Source: Psychrobacter sp. GP33 (GTDB taxonomy: Bacteria > Pseudomonadota > Gammaproteobacteria > Pseudomonadales > Moraxellaceae). From it: a stretch of 64,000 bases of DNA. The stretch spans positions 496,001 through 560,000 of the forward strand of contig NZ_JACGYX010000001.1 of assembly GCF_014119005.1 (NCBI RefSeq), given 5' to 3'. Below, piece after piece: positions 38,868-46,984 of this stretch. The notes beneath the pieces are model-generated. The model was not told where the DNA came from. It saw nothing but the letters and a program-made list of their open reading frames with translations, and searched no databases. Positions within the stretch are counted from its first letter, which is position 1, and each line of letters opens with the position of its first letter. A program made the position numbers and the translations under genes.

Positions 38868-40520
38868 CTATTCACTATATAAGGTAGGCAATCTGATATC
38901 TGCTGCATTAAGATAAGCATTAAAGGCTAGGGGCGTGCCACAACTTTGCATCAATGCCGCCAGTCCTTGTACATAGTTATTTGCCGCTTGCGCCTGTTCG
39001 GTGCGCGCCTTTAGAAATTGAGTCTGGGCTTGAACCACATCAACGGTGGTGTTTACACCTTCTTGGAGACCCAATCGACGCAAACGTAATACTTCTGCCG
39101 CCAAGTCAACATTGCTTTGCAGCGCTTGATAGCGTGATTGGGCGTTATTCACATCGTGCCAGTTTTTTTCGACCAGTAATAATAAGTTATCACTAACTTC
39201 AATCTCAGATAAATCCGCTTGCCGTATTTTGGCACTGCTTGAGGCGAGCAATGCGGTCTTATCAAGTCCACCCCACAGCTTCCAGCTTGCCGATACGCCA
39301 GCAACCCAGCTTGGCTTTTGTTCTAATTCGCCATAGCCATATAGCATAACAGTAGGCTTATAACCCGTGTCTGATAATGCATGTAGCTGCTGGGCTTGCG
39401 CTCGTTTGGCAGCGACTTTTTGTAATCCTGGATGATGATGCAGTGCCAGTTCTTGAAAGTAGCTGACATCAGGCAGCTGGCGACTAGAGACAAATAATGG
39501 CGTGGTTGGTTTAATGGGATAATTGGTACGTAGTAGACGTTGCAATGCAATCATCGCAAGCCTAGCGTCATTATTAGCATTGACCGCCTCGCTATTGGCA
39601 TCTGCTAGCGCCGACTGAGCTTCTAGGCGTTCAACCCGAGAAATAAACCCTTCTTCGAATAAGCGCTTGGCCATATGATCGGTCTGTTGCAAGGTATCGT
39701 AAGCATCTTCACGCAAATAGGCAGCAATAATCGCCAATTGCGCTTTAAAATATCGCTCAATTAATGTGTTATATAGCTCATTTTTATCCAAGACACTATC
39801 TGCGACGGCCTCTTGGGTACGTGCTTCTGACAATCCTGTTAGCGCTGTAGTTCGCCCCGCGGTATATACCGGCCAAACCACCCCGACGCCAGCACCTGTG
39901 CGTGTGCCTGAGCGTTTAAATTCGTAGCTATCTGGAATACGCTCACCAACCAATTCTCCAAAATTTGGTAGTGCTGGCAGCGCTGGAATAGAACCACTGA
40001 CATCGCCGACAGCACTATTTATGTTAGAGACCACGCCATTTTTCAGCTTAGATAAATCGACGTCTTCTTGTAAGGTATAAGCACTAGCAGATACTTGGGC
40101 AAACACAAAAGGATTGTCTACCGTTTTTAAGGCATCCGTCTGATAGTCACTTGCAGCGATGGCAGCTTGATTGGCAGCAAGCTTTGGTGATACTTGTAAC
40201 AGTATATTTTGTGCTTCCTCAAGGCTCAAAAAACTGGATACCTCAAGCGGATAGCTGTTATCAATATTTTTATGCGTAACAGGGTCATTTATGGTGCTGA
40301 GCGCAGGCGTGTTTTTTTCCTCTTTTTTCTCATGGCGGCTTATTTCTGTCACTGCTGACTTATTTACTCTAGTAATTTGGCTAGTCTCCACCTCATTGCT
40401 ATTACTTTTATTATCTTTATTAGTAACTTTATTTTCGACAACTGCAGAAGCAGGCGCGGACAATCCCATTAGTAAAGTAGCAAATACAGCAGCAGACAAA
40501 GACGACCACGCAAATTTCAT
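38868..40520 (-). CDS. TolC-family outer-membrane efflux channel
   Basis: A 550-aa outer-membrane factor. Signal peptide 1-26 (ending SAPASA), then about 65 polar Lys/Asn/Thr/Glu residues, then two OEP repeats: FLSLEEAQNILLQVSPKLAANQAAIAAS (about 92 on) and the second near 350 (LPDVSYFQELALHHHPGLQKVAAKRAQAQQ). GVVWPVYTAGRTTALTGLSEAR and GVSASWKLWGGLDKTA are the usual strand-to-helix joins. It is the first gene of the operon, 126 nt ahead of hlyD, and divergent from glpK. Substrate unknown. Confidence 0.9.
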   Translation of the reverse strand: MKFAWSSLSAAVFATLLMGLSAPASAVVENKVTNKDNKSNSNEVETSQITRVNKSAVTEISRHEKKEEKNTPALSTINDPVTHKNIDNSYPLEVSSFLSLEEAQNILLQVSPKLAANQAAIAASDYQTDALKTVDNPFVFAQVSASAYTLQEDVDLSKLKNGVVSNINSAVGDVSGSIPALPALPNFGELVGERIPDSYEFKRSGTRTGAGVGVVWPVYTAGRTTALTGLSEARTQEAVADSVLDKNELYNTLIERYFKAQLAIIAAYLREDAYDTLQQTDHMAKRLFEEGFISRVERLEAQSALADANSEAVNANNDARLAMIALQRLLRTNYPIKPTTPLFVSSRQLPDVSYFQELALHHHPGLQKVAAKRAQAQQLHALSDTGYKPTVMLYGYGELEQKPSWVAGVSASWKLWGGLDKTALLASSSAKIRQADLSEIEVSDNLLLLVEKNWHDVNNAQSRYQALQSNVDLAAEVLRLRRLGLQEGVNTTVDVVQAQTQFLKARTEQAQAANNYVQGLAALMQSCGTPLAFNAYLNAADIRLPTLYSE

Positions 40521-40890
40521 AAGTTAAGTACGCCATTGATGAAAGAGAATTAGTATGACAACAAGATGCATACTGTAGAGCGACAATCATGACGGGTCAA
40601 TACTTATTAAAAGCTTGTATTATATTACATAAGGTAATTAGCGATGCTAAATCACCTTTACTATATAAAAGTGATGTCATTTTTAGGCTAAAATTATACA
40701 AGATTTATTCTAATTTACCGTCAGTGTTTTGATACAGTAAAGCTGATAATCATAAGTAGGAATGGTAATAATCTCTGTAAAAATCATAGGAAAAAGTATG
40801 AAAAATAAAATAAAAAATAGCTAAAAGCTACAAAGCGATAGCCTCTAAATTTAAAAGCACAAGCTCGCAGGGAAAAGGAAGGGAATTATA
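40521..40890. other. Divergent tolC-like / glpK region
   Basis: 370 nt, very AT-rich, presumed to contain both promoters. I see no strong promoter pair, operator or RNA. A purine-rich ribosome site (AAGGAAGGG) precedes glpK. Confidence 0.35.
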
Positions 40891-42519
40891 ATGGCAGGAT
40901 ATATTCTAGCCTTAGATCAAGGCACTACTTCAAGTCGCGCAATTTTGTACGATGATCAAGCGCGTCCGATAAAAATAGTGCAAAAGCCAACCACGCTGCA
41001 AACCCCAAAAGCTGGCTATGTTGAACAAGACGCGCGTCAAATTTGGCAAACCCAAATCAGCTGCGCTCATGATGTTATTAACCAAGCAGGGCTACTAGCA
41101 ACGGATGTGTCAAGTATTGCTATCACTAATCAGCGCGAATCAATCGTTATTTGGGATAAGCAAACCGGTAAAGTATTAGCACCAGCGATTATTTGGCAAG
41201 ACAGACGTACTGCAAGCTACTGCGAGAATTTAGCACGTGCTTATGATACTGAAAGTAATGGTAATACCAATCATCAATTTAGCCTAGAAGATAATGTGCA
41301 AAAGATGACCGGTTTGCGCCTTGATCCGTACTTTAGCGCCAGCAAAATCGCTTGGTTACTGGAGAATTATCCTACGCTTAAGGCACGAGCCAATAGTAGT
41401 CAAGGTGGACAGATTGCTGTCGGAACGATTGACAGTTGGCTTATCTATCAGCTGACGGGCGGCGAGCATGTTATTGATATCACCAATGCTTCGCGAACCT
41501 TATTATATGATATTCACAAACTGCAATGGTCTGATGAGCTGTGTGCTTGTTTTGATATTCCAAAGTCAATATTACCCAAAGTTCTACCATCTGATGGTGA
41601 CTTCGGTAAAACCAAAAAAGGACTGTTTGCTAAGCAAATACCCATTCAAGCGGTATTGGGCGACCAGCAAGCTGCGCTGTTTGGGCAAGGTTGTCTTAAA
41701 GCGGGAATGGCAAAAAATACTTATGGCACCGGTTGTTTTATGCTCATGAATATTGGCGCTATCCCAAAACTTAGCGAGCATCAACTGCTGACTACCATTG
41801 CTTGGCAACGAAACATTTCACTCAAACAGACTGCATCCAACCGGACGGAGAAACGCTTACTTGGGCAACTGATGCAATCGGGCACGCGCCTGCTACAAGA
41901 TTCTAATGCTGGAGCTGGACGCGAGGTGACTTATGCGCTTGAAGGTAGTGTATTTATGGCAGGTGCCATTGTGCAATGGTTGCGTGATAATCTAGGCATG
42001 ATTACGAACAGCTGTGATATTGAAACCTTAGCCCAGCAAGTAGACAGTAGCGAGGAGGTAGTCTTGCTTCCTGCATTTACTGGGCTTGGCGCACCGTATT
42101 GGCGCTCGGATGTTAATGCCAGTATCAGTGGTCTTAGTCGTGGCAGCACAAAAGCACATATAGCCCGTGCGGCGCTTGAAGCCATTGCTTATCAAACCTA
42201 TGATATTTTGATAGCCATGCAAAAAGACAGTCCCCATCCGCTGACAGAATTACGCGTTGATGGCGGTGCTGCGCATAATAATCTACTCATGCAGTTTCAA
42301 GCCGACTTACTGGGTGTTCCCGTATTGCGTCCAAAAGATACAGAAATCACAGCAAAAGGCAGCGCATTGTTAGCAGGATTGAAAAGTGGCTTATACGATG
42401 AATCCATCATGACGAAATCTTGGCAAATGGATCGTATCTTTGAACCAAGCATGTCTGATGACAAACGCGAGCAACATATTCATAAATGGCAGCAAGCGAT
42501 AAAAAGAGCGCTATTATAA
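40891..42519 (+). CDS. glpK: Glycerol kinase with internal insertion
   Basis: Phosphorylates glycerol to sn-glycerol 3-phosphate. The 542-aa protein is an FGGY kinase: ALDQGTTSSRAILYDD at the N-terminus, GDQQAALFGQGCLKAGMAKN, TYGTGCFMLMN, VYALEG-like TYALEGSVFMAG, LPAFTGLGAPYW, and LRVDGGAAHNNLLMQFQADL. It is about 40 residues longer than E. coli GlpK (502). Most of the excess is a polar insert after LLTTIAW (about 41803-41922) where other GlpKs have a few residues. The frame stays open and motifs on both sides are intact, so it is not a pseudogene. No glpF or glpD is adjacent. Confidence 0.92.
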   Translation: MAGYILALDQGTTSSRAILYDDQARPIKIVQKPTTLQTPKAGYVEQDARQIWQTQISCAHDVINQAGLLATDVSSIAITNQRESIVIWDKQTGKVLAPAIIWQDRRTASYCENLARAYDTESNGNTNHQFSLEDNVQKMTGLRLDPYFSASKIAWLLENYPTLKARANSSQGGQIAVGTIDSWLIYQLTGGEHVIDITNASRTLLYDIHKLQWSDELCACFDIPKSILPKVLPSDGDFGKTKKGLFAKQIPIQAVLGDQQAALFGQGCLKAGMAKNTYGTGCFMLMNIGAIPKLSEHQLLTTIAWQRNISLKQTASNRTEKRLLGQLMQSGTRLLQDSNAGAGREVTYALEGSVFMAGAIVQWLRDNLGMITNSCDIETLAQQVDSSEEVVLLPAFTGLGAPYWRSDVNASISGLSRGSTKAHIARAALEAIAYQTYDILIAMQKDSPHPLTELRVDGGAAHNNLLMQFQADLLGVPVLRPKDTEITAKGSALLAGLKSGLYDESIMTKSWQMDRIFEPSMSDDKREQHIHKWQQAIKRALL

Positions 42520-42831
42520 AGTGCGTTAGGTTTAATAAGCAGGGGTTATTCATAAAATTCTGAGCTAAAATTTTTTAAACGAGATACAAGTTGTAACTTA
42601 AGCTAATAACAATATGGACATAATTTACATAATCGACCTATCAGCCCGCCTTGTTTATTTTCTATACTTCATGGGTCTTAAATGATTGGTATGACAACAG
42701 CATAATTATTAGGTTTAACACATATAATATTAAATTTGAATAATTTGTTATTAGTAACCTGCTGTTATTTGTACTCTTTAAAATTATTAAAAATAAAATG
42801 AACATATAACAATATATAAGAGGATTATAAA
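42520..42831. other. glpK to glycine-zipper gene gap
   Basis: 312 nt of AT-rich DNA, presumed promoter region for the following gene. No terminator with a clear stem was seen after glpK, and no RNA gene was recognised. Confidence 0.3.
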
Positions 42832-43344
42832 ATGAGTAATTATGACGGAATTGATCGCAGTGCAGTTAAGAATTTATCTAAAGAATCAAAAAAAGATTTG
42901 AATGCAGATATTATTACTGGTGAACCAGGCTCACATCCAGTAGGTACCGGAGTCGGTGGTATTGGTGGTGCAGCAGCCGGTGCAGCAATTGGGTCAGTAG
43001 TAGGTCCATTAGGAACGCTGATTGGCGGCGCAATTGGTGCAATCGTTGGCGGCGGCGTAGGACACGCGGCGGCTGAAGCTATTGATCCAACGCGTGAAGA
43101 AGCGTACTGGCGAGCAGAGTATGCCAATGCTAATTATCATAAAGAAGGTTTAGAGTATGACCGTGACCTACATCCTGCCTATGCCGTTGGTTATGCGAAC
43201 CGCGCACGTTATCCAGTAAATGCTCGTTTTGAAGATCACGAGTCTGAACTAGAGCAGTCGTGGAATGAGGTAAAAGGGGAATCGCGTCTAGCGTGGAATG
43301 ATGCGCGTCTGGCTTCTCGTGATGCTTGGAATCGTATTAAATAG
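42832..43344 (+). CDS. Glycine-zipper protein with 11-residue C-terminal repeats
   Basis: A 170-aa protein of unknown function. A hydrophilic N-terminus (1-36) is followed by a Gly/Ala-rich hydrophobic zipper (about 37-83: GVGGIGGAAAGAAIG, then LIGGAIGAIVGGGVGH), likely membrane-inserting. A Tyr/Ala-rich middle (DPTREEAYWRAEYANANYH) comes next. The C-terminus has three 11-residue-spaced units, SWNEVK / AWNDAR / AWNRIK (Trp at 144, 155, 166), predicting an amphipathic helix. No signal peptide. A strong ribosome site (AGAGGA) and terminator suggest a single, well-expressed gene, perhaps stress related (inference). Confidence 0.75.
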   Translation: MSNYDGIDRSAVKNLSKESKKDLNADIITGEPGSHPVGTGVGGIGGAAAGAAIGSVVGPLGTLIGGAIGAIVGGGVGHAAAEAIDPTREEAYWRAEYANANYHKEGLEYDRDLHPAYAVGYANRARYPVNARFEDHESELEQSWNEVKGESRLAWNDARLASRDAWNRIK

Positions 43345-43690
43345 CTCATCGTTAATAACTAAATAATGAATGATTATTATAAAAGCCTCTAGCCTAATCC
43401 GTTAGAGGCTTTTTTTGTTTTAATGATTTTAAAGACTTTAAAAATAATGACTATAAATGTTTTTTCTTGAATAATTCACTTCTAGTTCTTAAAGATCATA
43501 TATGAATATTAATAAAATTTTATTAAGTAAGGAATAATAAGAAGTAAATTTTGTTACATATTAATAATTAAAAAACCTACTATTGATGACAGACAACTTT
43601 AATATAATTATATAATAACTATATTATTTAGTTCATTATTTAATAACACTTTATCTTATTATTATAAAAATAAATAAAAGAAGGTTATTT
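43345..43690. other. Gap between glycine-zipper and EEP genes
   Basis: 346 nt. The first part holds the terminator at 43379-43417; the remainder is extremely AT-rich (runs of TATTA/ATAAT), likely the promoter region of the EEP-family gene. No other feature was recognised. Confidence 0.4.
43379..43417 (+). terminator. Terminator of the glycine-zipper gene
   Basis: AAAAGCCTCTA pairs with TAGAGGCTTTT across an 11-nt loop, followed by a further T-run. Confidence 0.9.
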
Positions 43691-44731
43691 ATGTCAGATC
43701 ATAATTACAGCGATCCTCAAATCAAGAGGTCGAAAAGTTTTTACATTGCCACAGCGAACTTGCTCAACCTTGCTAATCCAAATCGTATCTACTATGACAA
43801 TGCGCGAGCTTATGACAATAAAAGCTATGAGAAAAAAGTGCGCGGTATGACTGAGCTGTTATCAAAAGCCCATGCAGACATTATTGCCGTACAAGAGGTG
43901 TGGGACAGTCAGGCTTTAGAAGCCGTTGTTGAAGGGTTGGGGTTCAAGCCTGAACACATTGTGATACCGCTTGCCAGTAACGATATAGCGAGCCCTTATA
44001 CACAGGGACGTGGCGCCCAAAACACGCCAGCAGTTGGGATTATTAGTCGTTTTGAGCAGCTTGAAAGCAGTTTACTTGAAGAAGTTGCTGATAAAGCAGT
44101 GATAGATATTCCTGATATTGGACCGTATCGTCGTTTTATTCGTCCGCCACTGGTTTTACGGGTTAATGCTCATGGTCAGCCGATAACTATCATCACCGCC
44201 CATCTTAAAAGTAAGCGTGCCTTTTTCTTAAGAGACGAGGCAGGTAATTTATTAGAAGATATGGATGACCCTAATATTCGTATTCGTGCCAAGCTGCGTA
44301 GTCTATGTATGCGTGCGGCTGAAGCGGCATCGATACGTTTGTCTATCATTGAGCGTTTGCACCATACGCGTGAGCCGCTCATTCTGCTTGGTGATATGAA
44401 TGATGTCACTGACAGCGTCACGACCCAATTGATGACTGAGACCAGTGAGGTACATTATGATAAAAGCATGCGAGATGTTGCCTTATATGATGCCGCACGA
44501 GTGCAAGCGCGCTACGGTTGGATGAAGGATGTAGCGTATACCCATATTTACCAAGGAATGCCTGAGGTTATAGATCAGTTATTCGTATCTGAAGAATTTT
44601 TACCTGAGAGTAAGTTTGCGCTCGGTCAAGTTGAGCGCGTAGATTATTTTAATGATCATTTGAAGTGGGACTATGACGATAGAGTCACTGATCATGGTAT
44701 TATACGAGCCAAGATTAAGCTGCACGTTTGA
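43691..44731 (+). CDS. Endonuclease/exonuclease/phosphatase family protein
   Basis: A 346-aa metal-dependent hydrolase of the DNase I-like (EEP) fold. Motifs in order: FYIATANLLNLANP (metal/phosphate strand), IIAVQEVWDS (catalytic Glu), ITAHLKSKR, LLGDMNDV (Asp/Asn pair), and terminal VTDHGIIRAKI (Asp-His). There is no signal peptide, so it is probably cytosolic; substrate (nucleic acid, phospholipid or phosphoinositide-like) cannot be told. AAGAAGG precedes the ATG. A TetR regulator follows 244 nt downstream. Confidence 0.88.
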   Translation: MSDHNYSDPQIKRSKSFYIATANLLNLANPNRIYYDNARAYDNKSYEKKVRGMTELLSKAHADIIAVQEVWDSQALEAVVEGLGFKPEHIVIPLASNDIASPYTQGRGAQNTPAVGIISRFEQLESSLLEEVADKAVIDIPDIGPYRRFIRPPLVLRVNAHGQPITIITAHLKSKRAFFLRDEAGNLLEDMDDPNIRIRAKLRSLCMRAAEAASIRLSIIERLHHTREPLILLGDMNDVTDSVTTQLMTETSEVHYDKSMRDVALYDAARVQARYGWMKDVAYTHIYQGMPEVIDQLFVSEEFLPESKFALGQVERVDYFNDHLKWDYDDRVTDHGIIRAKIKLHV

Positions 44732-44975
44732 TCAGGGTATTTGAGTAGGACAGACATTGTTTTATCAATTGTTTCATACCTTATTATTTTAACCTATCGT
44801 CGCTTTTGTTTAATAAGATACAAGTATTTATGATGCGTTTTTATTGAAAGGAGCAGCGGTTATATTCATTATTAAGCTGCTGATTATCTGCCCGTTAAGT
44901 GTAATGATTGGTCAATAAAAATGCCGTGGTAAACATTGAGTAGTAAATACAGAGCGCAACATCAAGAGGTTCATC

Positions 44976-45668
44976 ATGAGTGACAATAAAGACGACAAAA
45001 TTGAAGATGTATTGGTAGATTCAGAGCTGGCACGCAAGCTTGTACCAAATAAGTTTAAATTCACCAGTCAACAGGGTCGCGCACGCCGCCAAAAGTTATT
45101 AATGGGTGCTAAAAAGCTGAGTGAAACACAGTCGATTAATGACATTACGCTGGCAGCAGTATGTGAAGAAGCAGATATTCCACGCGCTTCTGCTTATCAT
45201 TTCTTCCCAAATGTAGAAGCGATATTCTTAGCGTTACGCTTTTTAAATGCGATTGAAATATTAGAAGTTTTGGCCACCGTTGAGACAGAGAACTATGACA
45301 GATGGCAGGGTTATCTAACAGCGCTGATTGAGCGTTGTGTGCATATCTTCCACAGTGATAAGACTAAAGCAAAACTGATTTATGACACTAATACACCAGA
45401 TTTTGAAGGTGACGGCTTTGGTGAAGACATGGATCATCAAATTGTGAAATTGGTCTATCAGCGTTTGGAAGAACGTTACGAGATGCCAAATTTTGAAGAT
45501 GTTGAAGACGTTTTATTGATTACTTATAGCATCGTTAATTCCATCTTTACCTTGTCTTATCGTCTTCATGAAAGCATTACGGATCATTATATCCAAGAAG
45601 CAACGACCGCTTCTATTGCTTATTTGCGCTGTTATTTACCAGAAAAGCTACCACGTAAGCATCGTTAA
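44976..45668 (+). CDS. TetR/AcrR-family transcriptional regulator
   Basis: A 230-aa DNA-binding regulator. After about 25 charged residues, a TetR helix-turn-helix spans about 33-80 (RRQKLLMGAKKLSETQSINDITLAAVCEEADIPRASAYHFFPNVEAI). The C-terminal ligand domain (about 85-225) is not informative as to ligand. AGAGGT lies 6 nt before the ATG. It follows the EEP gene in the same direction; its target is not evident, and the next genes on the opposite strand (surface cluster) are convergent. Confidence 0.88.
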   Translation: MSDNKDDKIEDVLVDSELARKLVPNKFKFTSQQGRARRQKLLMGAKKLSETQSINDITLAAVCEEADIPRASAYHFFPNVEAIFLALRFLNAIEILEVLATVETENYDRWQGYLTALIERCVHIFHSDKTKAKLIYDTNTPDFEGDGFGEDMDHQIVKLVYQRLEERYEMPNFEDVEDVLLITYSIVNSIFTLSYRLHESITDHYIQEATTASIAYLRCYLPEKLPRKHR

Positions 45669-45683
45669 TCCTTTTCATCAGTA

Positions 45684-45716
45684 TAAAAAAGCCGGATTAT
45701 ATAATCTGGCTTTTTT
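45684..45716. terminator. Bidirectional terminator, tetR gene / surface cluster end
   Basis: AAAAAAGCCGGATT pairs with AATCTGGCTTTTTT (one G:T) with a tight ATAT loop, between convergent transcripts. Confidence 0.88.
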
Positions 45717-45756
45717 GTATCTTATTAAAGATAGTTAGTCATTTTCTTGGTAGATA

Positions 45757-46803
45757 TTACTGAACAATTTTATAAGTTGCTGTTGGTACGGGCATCGGTA
45801 TAGGCGCTGATATTGATGGTACTGGCATTAATGGGGCAAGGGTTATGTTAGGCGCGACTTGGACAGCAGATAAGGTACGGGTAATTTTAATCTGTAAGGC
45901 GTCTGTACTTGTTAGCTTTGTCATCGGCTGTGTGTTTAACTTTGTGTCTAGTTGTATTTTTAATAAAGGCGCTTCACGTAATATGTTTTCTGATGAGCTT
46001 TGCACGCTAGCTGGTAGTACTTGACCCTGACACTTATCTTCGCCGGTATCCAAAGGCGTGTATTGTTTAAAGTATTGATTGATACGTTCTTCAAGAGCGA
46101 CGTTTGTCTTTGAGTCATGAGCATTGATATAAGCCTCACGTGCTTGCTCAAGCCATCGCTCGCTCATACGAAAGTGGGCACCAGAATGTCTCCAGCCTTG
46201 CTTGCATTGCTCAGTGGCTGCCCAAATTAACGCCACTTCACTAAATGCTAACTCCCGAGGAGCCAGCGTAATGCCATCGTTTTCCTTTAAAGCCTGCAGC
46301 GTTGCCCATAAATCAGGACGCATTAATGCTGAGGTTGGTGGAATATCGGCTGTAATTTTTATCTGCTCATCTGTGCCATTGACTAACGCCGCCAGTATAT
46401 TGCTGCCTGTTTGCAAAGCATAGTGACCCGAAGCTGTTCTACTGTTGATACTGTCTTCATAATTGGCATAGTTCAGCCAAGCTTGCGCTTTATAGGCAAG
46501 ATATTGCTGGCGCGCAGAGTATTCTGGTTGTTGATATTGCTTTAATTGAGTAACCATGCAACCAATAAGACGCTGCTGTTCATTTTGAGGTTTGTTTTTA
46601 ACTTGTTTATTCTGAGAGACTGTAGCTGGATTTTTTTGGGTAAAGGGGGTGGTGGTGTTTTTGCAGGAAAGAGCAGGGTTATTAGCAGCCTGCGCTAGAG
46701 ATGTCGTTGTGAGCAATAATGTCACTGCTAATGTTGGAAAGAGTAGGTTAGTCGGCAATCCATCAATGACATTGTTAACTGCTAAAACAGTACGGTTAAA
46801 CAT
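45757..46803 (-). CDS. Exported protein of unknown function at end of surface cluster
   Basis: A 348-aa protein with a signal-type N-terminus (hydrophobic about 19-36, likely cleaved near AQA-ANN at 39). Two Cys pairs may be oxidised (near CK at 46-47 and CM; AEQCKQGW and DKCQGQ). The middle is helical and Gln/Ala-rich (VTQLKQYQQPEYSARQQYLAYKAQAWLNYA), followed by SERWLEQAREAYINAHDSK. The C-terminus is Pro/Val/Ile-rich (LAPLMPVPSISAPIPMPVP). I do not recognise the family. It is the last gene of the minus-strand run after the 1759-aa barrel protein (181 nt gap) and could be an accessory or assembly factor (inference from position only). Confidence 0.7.
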   Translation of the reverse strand: MFNRTVLAVNNVIDGLPTNLLFPTLAVTLLLTTTSLAQAANNPALSCKNTTTPFTQKNPATVSQNKQVKNKPQNEQQRLIGCMVTQLKQYQQPEYSARQQYLAYKAQAWLNYANYEDSINSRTASGHYALQTGSNILAALVNGTDEQIKITADIPPTSALMRPDLWATLQALKENDGITLAPRELAFSEVALIWAATEQCKQGWRHSGAHFRMSERWLEQAREAYINAHDSKTNVALEERINQYFKQYTPLDTGEDKCQGQVLPASVQSSSENILREAPLLKIQLDTKLNTQPMTKLTSTDALQIKITRTLSAVQVAPNITLAPLMPVPSISAPIPMPVPTATYKIVQ

Positions 46804-46984
46804 AGAGTAAGCCTTATTGCACAGATATTTTTATTGATAAATTAAACGTATTTTTTATGCATTAATTATCTGCGTCAATAATACGGTGCATTATGCTGAG
46901 ACTCTGTAGAGAATGGTAAATAAAAAATCGTGAAGAAAAAGTTAAGTTTTCCTAACGACTTTGCTCTATATCATTGTATGGATG

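Noticed and set aside
41800..41925. Frameshift or pseudogene in glpK
   Set aside because: The frame remains open and all motifs on both sides of the insert are intact, so it is an insertion and not a break.
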